Shown here in pieces: positions 27,094 through 60,859 of a DNA stretch of 64,000 bases (within the stretch, counting starts at the first letter, position 1; each line of letters begins with the position of its first letter). Origin of the DNA: Neospora caninum Liverpool. Its lineage: Eukaryota > Apicomplexa > Conoidasida > Eucoccidiorida > Sarcocystidae. Below the pieces are notes generated by a model that was not told the DNA's origin, made no database searches, and worked only from the letters and a program-made list of their open reading frames with translations. The position numbers and the translations under genes are program-made. Where the stretch lies: contig NC_018394.1 of the NCBI RefSeq assembly GCF_000208865.1, positions 889,635 to 953,634 of the forward strand, given 5' to 3'.

Positions 27094-28374
27094 CGAGAAT
27101 GCTCCTTTCCCGAAAGAGAAACATGTGCGCAAGGGCGCGCGCGATCCTGCTTTTTGCGAAATGCGAAAAGGCTTCTTGCGAACCTGATTTTCCCCCTTCC
27201 TGTATTCTGACGCATGCATGCAACCCTCGGGGGGCACTCGCGTGGGCGGTTGCGTCTCGCGTTCATTTCGAGGTGAAGGTTTCCGTGCAGCATGTGCATG
27301 CGTTTTAGAGAGTTTCGCGCCTTGGTTTCTCCGACGGAAACGGGGAAAAGAAACGCTTTTCGGGTGCGCCGTCGAGCCTTCTCTCGCGGGTTTCTCTGAG
27401 ACAGGCACCAGGGTTGTGCGGCATCTGCCAGTCTCTGCATGCGTGATATCGCGCGTCGCCGTGTCGCGGCGAACGTCCAAGACAGGCATTTAAATTTTTA
27501 ATTTTCCAAACTGAAACATCCAAACTCAAATTTTAAAAACTCCATGCATCCCAGCGGTGTGTACGGCGTGGACAGATCATGTCACACGCATTCGGTCGTC
27601 GCGTGCAATGCTCCTTGCATGCATATAAATATATAAGTATATATATGTTAAAATGCGTTTGTGTGTGCATGCTCTTATTTGTACTTGTAAAAATGTCCTT
27701 GCACACAACACGCTTCATGTCGACTGAGTTTCAAATCCGGGGTTACGAAGCAACAAAGGGTGGGACAGAAAGCCACACTTGCACGTGGATGGTTTTTCAA
27801 TCACCCCGTCTCTCCCATTCGCAGTTCCTCAGCTGGTTTCTTGTCTTTCTTAGAGAAGAAAGAGAGAGAAGAGAGGAGCTGAATAACCGAGCGAGGAAGG
27901 AGAATGAACAAGATCGATCGACTTGTACACGCGTCCACAGCGCAGGCTTTTCCTGGGCGTGTGACGCTTCGCCGCATGGCAGCCAGCATAAAAAGGTCGG
28001 AGCCGAAGCCGCTGCATTTCCGTTTCGAAACGATGCTTGCCAGAACGTCTCTCGCTCTGCCTTTCGCTTTAAAGACATTTCATAAGTAGAGCGAGGAATC
28101 TCCTCAGTCTCGTAACGAAAAAAGGAGACTTGTCACCAAAGGAAAGGACAGAGTGGCCAGCAACAAAAACCCGTACGAACAACATAAAAACCTCTATACA
28201 TATGTATATGCATGCATATAGACATATATACATATAAATATATATATCCTTTGATAAATGTGCACGAAGGCCTCGTATTATACAGGCATAGGTTCATTTA
28301 TCGCGCTCTATATGTCGGATATTTATATGCACATGCTGAGGGCCATTTCTGGAATACGTTCCCGTATACGCTGG
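27094..28374. other. Convergent intergenic region (ARL1 / ASH2-like)
   Basis: Contains the 3' untranslated regions of both genes. It is AT-rich around 27485-27540 (poly-A/poly-T blocks) and around 27620-27650 and 28195-28250 (TATA/CATA repeats). I see no supported exon. Confidence 0.5.
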
Positions 28375-31300
28375 CTAGGATGACAGGAGGCCGGAGGGTG
28401 AAGAGAGAGTGGAGGGTGGGGAGGCGAGGGAAGGGGAGGAGGGCGCGGAGGCAGCGTTGGACGATTGGAAAGAGAGCGAGATTGGAGACGAGACGTCGTC
28501 TGAAGACGGAGCGATCGAGGCAGAAACGCGAGACGCGTCTGCATGCGCCCTCGACGCGTTCCGATCTCCCGCGTTTCCTTCTCTCGGCTGTCGCTCAGTT
28601 TCCGCGTGCGAAGTGACGCGTCCAAGCCCGTCTGCTACGTGTCGACGGGTCGCGTCGTTTGCGATTTCCACGTCCACGGTTGTGGCCAGAGCCTGCTCGC
28701 CGTTCACTTCCGTCTGCTTTTTCTCCTCCTTTCCCTCCTCCCTTCTCGCCTCTGTTTTCTCCTCTCTTCTCTCCTCTCGAGTCGAGAATTCGAGGCGGCC
28801 CGAGGTCGCCGCCATTCGCGCGAAGGTCCGCGCTCGGTCCCAGTCCCCGTCCACCTCTGCGAGGGTGCGCTGCCGGCGGTACGTACACTGGTACTCCTGG
28901 TCGACGACGATTTCCGACTGGGACGAGAGCAGCCAGAACTTGACCAAATCCACTTTCAGCGGATACATCGAGACGCCCATCTCGCACGCCGGCCTGCAGA
29001 AGACGCGGGACGCGAGGCCGAAGCCGCGGCCTCCGAAATGAGCAAAGGAGAGAGGAGAGAGAGGCGAGAGGACGAAGCAGACAGGAAGCGAGAGGACGAA
29101 GCAGACAGGAGGCGAGAGGACGAAGCAGACAGGAGGCGAGAGGACGAAGCAGACAGGAAGCGAGAGGACGAAGCAGACAGGAGGCGAGAGGACGAAGCAG
29201 ACAGGAGGCGAGAGGACGAAGCAGACAGGAGGCGAGAGGACGAAGCAGACAGGAGGCGAGAGGACGAAGCAGACAGGCGGCGAGAGGACGAAGCAGACAG
29301 GAGGCGAGAGGACGAAGCAGACAGGAGGCGAGAGGACGGAACATGAGGTGAACAGGAGAGACACGCAGGAGGAGACCGGAGAGCAACAGCGAGGTCGGCT
29401 TGGCCGTGCACACCCTGACTCCAGAAAGATTGGCGAACTGTTCACGGCGGCAGATGGAGATAGAAAGAGTAATCATCCGAGCACCCCCGCAAGACAGGTT
29501 GCGACACAAATCGAGCAGGGCCGAGTAACTGTCCACCGTTCACAAGACAGGTGGGACCAAGACAACGCAGGCCGCCTTAGCCACCCACAAAACGTTGTCT
29601 TTTCTTCTGCGTCCGCTCCTGCGGTCGATTTGCCTAGAACCTGCATGCTCTCTTCTGTGTTGGTGCGTACGCCGCCCTTTCCTTTTCCGGCTTCTCCCCT
29701 GTCTCGTTGCTCGTCTCTTTTCGTCTGTCGCGAGGGCTCACCGGAACACGCGGCGCTCCGCGGGGCTGAGGAACTGGAAGTTCGGCCCGAGATTGAGCGC
29801 GGCCGAGGCGCCGTTGAACAGCGAGACGGCGGGATGAAACTCTGCAGTGCAGACGTCGTGGAAGCAACGAGGAAAGAGCAGCCCGTTCACGGAGAACGAG
29901 ATGAACGAGTTCGGGTAGGGCACCGCGCGCGGCAGCGTCGAGTCATTGGTCACGTCGCACAGCAAACCTGGGGACGAGGCAGACACGCAAAAAAACGGGA
30001 GAGGCGAGGCGAGGAAACGAAGGGTGGACAGCGAGGAAAGGCAAGAAAAGGGGACACTGAGGAAAGAGAGAGACACTTTAAAACGTGGAGAGAAGCACAA
30101 CCGAAGGGGGAAGCGCAGACGCCACAGCCACAACACACTCGCGCGCGCGAGGCCTCGAGGGCAGGCGGAGGAGGGAGAGCACGAGGGTGCGGCGCTTTCA
30201 ACCGGAGCAGACGAAGATGCGGTCGACCTTCACTCTCCGTGTGTCGGGGCGCAAACAGCGACAAAAAGACGAAAACCAACGCACAACCCAAAACACGTCC
30301 AGCCTGGCGGCGCACCCGACTCCCCGCGGAAGCGCGTCCCGAGTCTGTGCGTGTCGGTCGGCCTTTTTGGTTTAGAACCGTTTGCGTTCTGACGGCATCT
30401 GGACAGAGAATATCCAGCACAACAGACGGAGCGCCGAACTGAAGCCTCCTTCCAGTTGCCTGCTCACCTTGCTGGAGAAACGTCCACAGCTGTGCGAGGC
30501 CTCGAGGATCATCGAGGATAGCCGGCGGCTCTTCCCCAGGCAGATGAATGTAACATCCCACAACGTCTCCTTCCTGGAGTCTGTCTTGCACTTCTTCCCA
30601 CGACGGCGCTGTCTCTTTTTTTTGTCCTTCCTCGCTTCCCGTCGCTTTTCCCTCCTCCAGTGTCTCTTCGTTCCCTCTGTCTTCTTCCTCTCCGCTCGCG
30701 TTCCGGTGCCTTTTCTTCTCGCGCCCTTCGCTCCGGCATGCGGTGGTGCATGCCCTGTCCCTGGTTGTGTCCCTGTCTCCGTCGGTCGTCCTTTCGGCTG
30801 AGAGAGGGAGGCGGGCGTTCTCACCCCCACGAAAGCGCGCGACTGCGTCCTCGTTTTCGCAGCCCGCGTTTCTCTCTGTTTCGCCTTCCCCGTCCTTCAC
30901 CTCTCTCGACAGCAAACTGACGTGGGCGTCTCCGGAAGCCGGAAGGGGAAACCCTCGCCTGAGGGCCCTCCGCTTTCCCGCCTGGATGACAAAGAGAGGA
31001 CTCTTTCCTCGCGGCGAGAAGCCCGCGCCGTCTGCGGTGTCGCGACAGCCCGGGCGGGTGTGCGGCGAAAAGGAGGAGAGAGCGTAGCCGAAACGATTCG
31101 CTCCGATCGGCGCGAGGAAACTCGAGAGACGCGATCCCCAGCCGACGCGCACGCAGGGAGCGACGCTGTCCACGCCGTCCGACAAGAAACTCTCGGGATG
31201 GTCCTAGCAGACACGAAACGGCAAGAGAAAAAGGGCAGACTGAGAGACAGAGAGAGAGCGAGAGAGAGACAAGATGAACACAGGGAAGAGAAAGAAGAGA

Positions 31301-33204
31301 GAGAAGCGAGGCAGAGACGGAGAGAGAAAAGGAGGGAGGGTGACGCGAAAGGGGGCCGAAGGCGGCGAGAGGCGAAGAGAGATATGGGGAATGGAAAAAA
31401 CGAAACGAGATGCAGACGGAGGACCGATAGAGGCCACGAACCGCGTGGACGCCCGCGACGTGTGTCCCTGTGTGAGATGGCGAGATTTCCTGGCGCAGGC
31501 GCGCGGCAACCAAAAGAGACACTGTCGAGCAAAATGTTCACTCTCGAATGCATAATGGGGGCAGGATCCCTCAAAAAGAGAAGTTTTGCCCCTGAAAAAG
31601 CTGCGCAGCCTCTCGTCGTTCCGCCGTGGGTCACGCGTCCCCCGCCTTTTCGCTTTCGTTTTGCTCACTTCGCGAACGTTCTTTAGCGTTCGACAAGGCC
31701 CCCATCCGGCGACGGGAAACGCGAGAGGTTCGCCTCCAGCTTTCGCTTTCTTCTCGTCCTTCTCGGCCTTTCTCTTTTGGCGGCTAGAGTGCTTCGCGGC
31801 ATGCTGCGTGGAAAACTCTTCCTCTTCCGCTTCGCGTCTGTCTGGTGCTTCCGTCTCTCCGTTTGCTCTCTCACGTTTCCGGCGTTCTCGAGGAACTGAA
31901 TTCTCTTGTTCGTCTTCGTCGTCGGGCCCGTCGCGCCCTCCCGCTGGAGAGGACGCGAAGGCCTCGATTTTAGAGCGAAGGCCAGGCGGGTGAGACAGAT
32001 GCGCTTCCTCTTCCTTCTCGTCCCCCTCGGCTCCTGCCACGGAACCGGTCTCGCGAGAGAAGGAAGAAACACGGAGAGAGGGGGAGGTTCCAATGGTGAC
32101 TTCGAAGTACCATGACCCTTGTCGACAGCAACATCGAGCGAGGCTCGTGCCCCAGTTCTTGTTCCCTGCAGAAAGCGGACGCACGCAGATGGACTGACAC
32201 TTCGCGCACGCGCCGAGCTTCACGAGAAGGGCGTGCACTCTGAAACTAGGCTGTCTTTTTTCTGACGCGAATCGCCGCCCTCGTTTCTGCCCCGCTCCTC
32301 CTTCTCGTCGACTCTCCGACCTCTTCCTCCCCGCGTCTCTCGCTGTCTCCCCCCTCGCTCGTGCCTTGCACGTTGGCCTTTTTTCCCGCTACGAAAAGGC
32401 CGCATTCACAAGAGAGGGACGCGCGGCTGCGAGAGAGAGAGAGCGGAGCCGCCACGCGACAGACACCCCCCCGCGGAGGACACAGAGGTCAGACCTCGAC
32501 CGATTCAAGCAGCTAAGAGAGTCTGCAACTGCATTCCCTCTTCTTCGCCCACGTGGCGCGTTCTTCCTCTTTTCTCGTCTTCCATCCACCCCCTCGCGAG
32601 TTCCCTTCAGAGTCTGGCGAAGCCGCGTACCTGTTGCGCTGAGCCTGTCGGGGGAGAGACGCACGTTCGAGGAGTACCGAGGGTCGAAGGTATGTTCGGC
32701 GAATTCGTTTCGCAGAGAGAGACCGAGGCGCCGCGCTTCCGCGCGCAGGTTCGATCCATCGCCGTCGGTCTCGAGTCTCTCTTTTGCACCCTTCCCGCGC
32801 TCGCGCTTCTTCTCGCGCCTCCTCTCCCTGCCTGGAACCCCGGCCCCGGCTCCGCCGTGCTGGCGACGCGCTGCAAGAGACAGACTCGAGGCGGGCGAGG
32901 AGGAAACCGAAGAAGCCGAGGCGGGCGAGGCAACGCATGCACTCGACGCGAAGGGCGGCAGCACGCACGCAGCGCTTGTCTCCGGAGACTCGCCTGCGAC
33001 TGTGCACTGCAGAAACGAACGCGAAGTTGGCTGAACTTGGCGAAGAAGAAGTCGTTTGCTCGGGACATGAACTGCGGCTGATGGAGGGGGAGCGTGGTGG
33101 TCACGAGAAGACAAACTCGAGGTGGCACTGCGCCGACGCTTCCCATCGCGTTCCTCGTCGGCTCCGTCCTCGCCTCTCCCCTCTCTCTTGGCGCCTCTCT
33201 CCAT
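28375..33204 (-). CDS. ASH2-like SPRY-domain protein (COMPASS core subunit)
   Basis: ASH2 proteins partner RbBP5 and DPY-30 to stimulate SET1/MLL histone H3K4 methyltransferases in the nucleus. Exons 33204-32631, 32165-31669, 31203-30468, 29967-29742 and 28993-28375 splice in phase to 883 aa. The spliced product follows the ASH2L SPRY domain: LSPDRLSATG, GSWYFEVTIG, VRVGWGSRLSSFLAPIGANR, EGDVVGCYIHLPGEEP, NSFISFSVNGLLFPRC, AVSLFNGASAALNLGPN, RPACEMG. Two long charged insertions interrupt the fold, at residues ~220-350 and ~390-560. The N-terminal ~160 residues are Ser/Arg-rich, and no PHD or winged-helix module is seen. The C-terminal ~150 residues are a low-complexity extension. Start 33204 is the first in-frame ATG; an upstream exon is possible. 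Confidence 0.8.
29065..29342. repeat. 24-nt minisatellite in ASH2-like intron 4
   Basis: Eleven full copies plus a partial one of GCGAGAGGACGAAGCAGACAGGAG, nearly identical. They lie in the intron between exons 29967-29742 and 28993-28375. Because the unit is a multiple of three, both strands stay open, but the continuity of the SPRY domain places the repeat outside the mRNA. Confidence 0.92.
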
Positions 33205-33375
33205 CGCTCTCTGCGCTTCGGCGTGCGCGGTCTCGGCACTCAGACGACACACGGGGCGGTCCAGGAAGAGAGACGTGAGAGCAGGAAACAGAGGAGAGAA
33301 GAGAGAGAAGAAGCAAAAGATGAAGAAGCAGAAAAATGAAGAAACAGAAGACGAAGAAACAGAAGACGAAGAGCG

Positions 33376-33467
33376 AGACGATGAAGTGCGAGACGATGAA
33401 GCGCGAGACGATGAAGCGCGAGACGATGAAGCGCGAGACGATGAAGCGCGAGACGATGAAGCGCGAG
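33376..33467 (+). repeat. 15-nt tandem repeat (6 copies)
   Basis: Six copies of GACGATGAAGCGCGA, the first with one substitution (GTGC). They lie just upstream of the ASH2-like start, inside a broader GAAGAA/GACGAA purine tract. Confidence 0.9.
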
Positions 33468-34050
33468 GGGAGAAGAAGGCAGGGCGAAGAGAACGGAGAT
33501 CAGAAAGGGAGAGGAGAGAGGTCGAGAATCAAGAAGAAGAGAGGGGAGATGAAGAAGAGAGAAGAACGAAGGAAGAGGCTTGGTTTCTGTCTTGTCACAT
33601 CATGCGACGCCACGCGCCATGGACATCATGGCGATCTGAGGGAATCTGCAGTATCCGCGTATCATTAAAAGTGAAGAAAGAAAGGGAAGAAAGACAGAGA
33701 AGACAGAAGACAGGAAGGGAAGTAAGAATCGACAAACAGGACAGAAGCTTTGCTCGGAAAACCTCCGAGAGGGGCGTAGGTTCTTCTTCACTTCTACCTC
33801 TCCTGAGGGCGGATTCAAAACCGGAGGACGGTATCTCGCCAGGCTAAGCGCAGCGCCAGTTTGTGAGGAGAGATGCCGAGGAAGTCGACACAACAAAGGA
33901 AGAGAATCTACACACATTTGCATGCACACACGTTGAAACAACTCCTCCAAAAAAACACGCGGCTGCAATCGATACAACGTACACATATATACCAACACCG
34001 ACACAGAAACCCCTACATATCTATATACATACATATAAATATCTGTATGT

Positions 34051-34055
<5 letters not shown>

Positions 34056-34081
<26 letters not shown>

Positions 34082-34082
34082 T
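34056..34082. repeat. TA dinucleotide microsatellite
   Basis: A run of about 13 TA units, upstream of the PH-like exons. Confidence 0.9.
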
Positions 34083-34307
34083 ATGTTTGCGGTTATACGG
34101 ATAGCTGGACGACTGCTTTGTGCATGCACATACGGACAGACGTGCTTGAACATGCGTTGAGAAGAAGAAGAGAAGGGAGAGACACCGAGACTGTTACAAA
34201 AAAAAGAGAGAAGAGATAACGAGAGAGCGTGGTAGAAAAAGGGGGGGAAAGTTCAGAGACAGCCGCAGCTCTCGAGGGTCTGGTTGGGCGCAGCTGCGCG
34301 TTCTCAG

Positions 34308-35791
34308 GCGTACAGCAGGAAGACGATGCGTTTTTTCCAAACACAAGACAAGACGAACGGAAGAAGAACGAGAAACGGAAAACGGAATGCCGTGAACCTG
34401 TACAGCATGCAGAGGAGCGAGACGGTCTTCTCGCTGACCCTCCCGCCTCCGTCGGGAAAAAGACGGCTGTGAGAAAAAGTACCTCGAGGCAAGGAACCGT
34501 AGAGCACTGCTGAAACTCAGCTTTCGTTTGATTCTTCAGCGCGACTGCAGCGTCAGAGGCAGGAAAACACTACTGGTTCGTCTCCGTACTCGCACAGTCT
34601 CGTGGAGGGTGAAGACAACTTTTCTCGCACAAGGCAGAGAGACACACACTGCGCTAGCCCCATCTCGCCTCCCCGACAGCCCTCCTCTCAAGGCGCTGCG
34701 CGAGACACTGCAAACCACACATGGGGCGGTAACCCGGTTTTTTGCCCCGCTTTTTCTCCGCGTTCCTCCATCTGGTCTTCCCTGGAGAAACGCGAAGGAC
34801 AAGAAACCTCGCTTTCAACGTGGTTTCGAGGCGAGCGCGATGCAGGCGGTGGCGCGCTCGTGTGGAGCGAGCTCGATGCGGGGGCGAGGGCCTTGGGCGA
34901 AAAGCACCGGAGCCTTCTTTTTCGTTTCTTCCGACGTTTTTTCTCTTTCTCGCATGCCGACGTGGAGACAGCCTGGGGGCCGCCGAAGGCACGGCACGAG
35001 GAAAGCTGATTCTGGAGAGAGGCTCTTCTTCCTTTGGGCGGACACACCAAATCCCCTCGAAACACCGGCTTGTCGCCTTCTTCTCTCCGCGTTTCTCGAC
35101 TCGATGCTTTCTTTTAAAGCCTTGTTTTGACTCCTCTTCCAGCGGTTTCTCCTTTTTCCCCGCCTGAACTCGTGCCCCAAGAACCCCTTCCTCTCTCTCT
35201 TCCTTCTCTGTATTTTTCTGGAACCTTCTTCCCCGCACCTGTCTTGTTCTCTCCGCAGCTGTCCTTCAACGGTGCTCAGCGCGGCGACTTCCTCCTGCAC
35301 ACCCCCCGTTATCCTGCCTGCCAAGGCCGCTCACAGGTTTTTCTCCTTTTCTTCCCCTTTTCTTCCCCTTTCCTTCCCCTTTTCTTCCCCTCTTCTTCCC
35401 CTCTTCTTGAAGGCTCGCTTCGCATTCAGACGCCCTTCCCGCTGTCTCTCGTCTTCTTCGTTTCAGCCGCTTCTTTGTCTCCTTCTCATCGACCCGCTGG
35501 CGCCGAGAGCTCGCCGCCGTCTCTCGACACAGCCCCCTGCGCAAAGTCGCAGCGGGAAACCTCCTTTCTTGTCTTGTCAATCAAATATTTTTTCCACGGC
35601 TGATTCCCAGATTTCGGGCCCTGTCTCCTGCCGAACTCCCCCGCCCTCGCTTCCGACTCCTTCTCCTCAAGCAAGACGAAGAACGGCGGTGTGCAAACCG
35701 CCGGGAAAAAAGAGAGAAGAAACGAGATGGAGCCGAGAGAGAACCCGAATACGGTGTGTCCATCTTGGCGAGGGAAGAACTCGGATACTGA
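34308..35791 (+). CDS. Unidentified protein with PH-like C-terminal half (5' part not found)
   Basis: Three exons, 34308-34468, 34540-34608 and 35467-35791, join in phase (0-2, 2-2, 2-stop) through good GT-AG sites. The spliced segment NAVNLYSMQRSETVFSLTL, then SGKRRLLATAASEAGKHYWF and VSVLAQ, resembles strands 5-7 and the capping helix (with its Trp) of a pleckstrin-homology domain, which binds phosphoinositides or proteins. It is followed by a basic, hydrophobic-patterned C-terminus (LSCLVNQIFFPRLIPRFRAL) and a charged end (AREELGY, stop 35789-35791). The N-terminal half of the domain and the start codon should lie upstream of 34308 but were not recognised. The strand call rests on phase agreement; no family name can be given. 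Confidence 0.5.
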
Positions 35792-36221
35792 CACATGTGT
35801 ATGTATGTGTGTGCAAATATGTTTACATATTTACATGCAGAGAGGTGTAGGTGTAACGAGATGCGGAGGGATACGAGTAATCATACATGTTGATAAATCG
35901 TTTGCAGCAAAAATCTCGTCTTGTCAATCTGTGAAACAAGTGTCCGAGAAAGACTCCGGCGTGTCTTTCTTTGGTTGAACAAGTTGCCTCAGGTTTCTCG
36001 GCTTCGCCTTCCGAAATAAGGCGGCTTTGCGCGTCAGCACACCGAACTTCCTCCCTCCCTTCGTGCTTACGGGGCGACGCCTGCAACGCGCTTCCTCGCT
36101 CCTTCTGTCTCTCTTGGCCCGGGAGTTTCTTCCTAATCAAATCGGCCTCTAACATTGTCCTCCCCTCTCTGCTCGAGGTTACCGACTCTTTTTCCTTTTC
36201 GCAGAACGTCCTCGGCCCGCC
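35792..36221. other. Intergenic or 5' region of separase
   Basis: A 430-base gap. A CTTTTCGCAG acceptor lies at 36195-36205, 17 bases before the separase ATG. An upstream 5' untranslated (or coding) exon is therefore likely, although none was identified. Confidence 0.45.
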
Positions 36222-58946
<22,725 letters not shown>

Positions 58947-60859
58947 ACGGCGCCTCTACTCCCGCGTGTGTGTTTCCCTTCTCATTTGTCTTTCTCCTTC
59001 ACCTCTTTGGTTCTGGTGTCTTGTTCTTGCGTTGGGTCTGTTTTTTCCCCCTTGTCGCCTTGTCTTTTGCTTCATGGCTTTTGCGGCAAAAAACTTGTGT
59101 GTCTCCCTCCTTTTTCCTGCTCAACTTCTTCCCCTGCTCGGTGGAGGCGCCGGGTGCCGTGCGGGAAGGAGAGCGCGTTGCGACTCTGACGCCCTCCGGC
59201 AAAACGCATGCAGCCTCTTGGCCCCGTTGGCAGACGAAAAACACTCCGCATTTGGAGCTCCTCTTCCCTTGGCTCTGCCTTTCGTCTCCACTTCCTGCAA
59301 GCGTTCTCTGTTGCCCGCGGGGTCTGGAGAGCTCGCGCGCCGCCCCAGTCCTCCTCCGCTCTTCGTTTTCCAGCGCTCTTCGGAATGCTGTCAGTGCGTT
59401 TTTCCTGTGGCCCGGTCTCTAACTTTTTCCAGCATGTTGTTTTACGCGAGCGATCGAAAGACGTTTGCCTTCCACTCGCGCGTCTTCTCGCCGCGGATGC
59501 CTCCTTTTTTTCTGTCGAAGGTTCCGTTTTCGGCTTGAACGTTTCGTAAGTTTGCTCTCTTGTCAAACCAGGTGCACTCGCCTCTCGGGAAGCAAAGATA
59601 AATGCCTGTTTCGTTGGAACGAAAAAGGCATTTGTTCTCCTACGCGCCTCTCTGTTTTTAGACAGAGTGCACATCCTCTCGAGTCTCCCGTGTCGAGAGA
59701 ACAGAGTACTCTTCCGATGTTTCTGCATCTTCGGGAGAGACAGTCACGCATGTGAAAGCTCACCACAAACACCCGTCGAGTAGTGCATTGCTTCTCGGCT
59801 TTTCCCGTTGACGCGCCCGTGACACAAGTGTCTCTTTGCTGTCCGTCTCGCTCGTGAAGCTTTGTTGCCTCGCCAGAGAAACGCGAGAAGATCGGAGCGA
59901 AAAAGTGTCCCTCTTCCTTCTCACAAAACGTGACTCTCTTTGGAACAAACCCCAGTCGAGCATCTCTGTCTCTCCAAATTAGAATGCCGTCCGTTTCTGT
60001 TCTCTACGTTCCCCTAGGGAACCATAGATACACCAGAGAAGGTGCTTAGATGGGGAGAGAGAGACATCGGTGATTCCATATCTGTGTATTTCCCTGGATA
60101 TCTACATATGTATATTCATGTTTGCACAGGAATATATGGGCACAAGTGTTGAGAAAAGAGGCGTGAAGGCTGGCAGCAAGTGCCGAAGCAAAGGGGACAG
60201 AATGCCGGCCGAAAGAAGGCTTCAGAGACACCGTGCCTCGCCGCAAGGAGTTAATAAAAACCAAGGCGCAGAACTGTAGCTCATCGGGACTCAAGTCGGC
60301 ATAATCAATTAAGCGGTTTGTGCAGCCACTCTTTCACCATCAACTACCTTGTTTCGACGCGTTTTCCCAGTTTTTTGAGATCTGTTGCGTGTGGATTCTC
60401 GTCGTTTCGGAGCGTGGAGCCTTCCTCCTCTTCTCCACCAAACGCACATGTGCCTTCTCTTGGCGTCTTCCTCGCTGCGAACGGAAACGCGGCCAGCTGG
60501 CCCAGGATGTTTGAACCACGCGAACGGAAGAGCCGGCCGCTCAGGGCCCCGAGAGAAGAGCAGGAGAAGAAAATCGAGACGCAGAAGCAGGAGCACATCC
60601 TCGCGAATCTCCCTCACATCGTCGCGAGGCATTCCTGCGTTGATCGCGCGAAAAGGACAGAAAAACCGAGAGCGAAAGGCGCGCCCGTCTCGCGTGTCGC
60701 CTCTTCGCCCTCGCCTTGGTTTTTTTGCACTCGCAGTGGGCGAGAAAAGAAACGAAGGCAGACAAACGAGACAGGCAGGCAGGTGTGCTTTTTCCCCACG
60801 CTTTTCTAGGTGTTTCGTTTCCCTTTTCCAAGCGCGTCATCTCCCAAAAAAATCCGCCC
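58947..60859. other. Convergent intergenic region (separase / frataxin)
   Basis: About 1.9 kb of 3' flanking sequence for both genes. Open frames here on either strand lack splice partners and motifs. I see no supported gene or RNA. Confidence 0.5.

Larger units (their letters stand above)
33205..34307. other. Region between ASH2-like start and the PH-like gene
   Basis: Holds purine-rich sequence with a 15-nt tandem repeat, a TA microsatellite (34056-34082), and presumably the ASH2-like promoter and the missing 5' exons of the PH-like gene. A - strand stretch at 33720-33850 looks weakly coding but has no matched splice sites. Confidence 0.4.

Noticed and set aside
29065..29342. CRISPR-like appearance of regular repeats
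   Set aside because: Units are contiguous with no unique spacers, and the context is a eukaryotic intron.
28543..29346. + strand frame with EDEADRRR repeats
   Set aside because: Produced by the 24-nt intronic minisatellite plus the antisense of ASH2-like exon 5. The SPRY continuity fixes the real strand.
33600..34034. - strand segment with FCPVC, considered as an ASH2 zinc-finger exon
   Set aside because: Only one Cys pair is present and no acceptor/donor pair joins it in phase to the ASH2-like first exon.
59000..59600. Hydrophobic Cys/Phe-rich + strand frames after separase
   Set aside because: The separase terminal motif GLPL is followed immediately by a stop. The later frames are pyrimidine-rich 3' flank without splice evidence.
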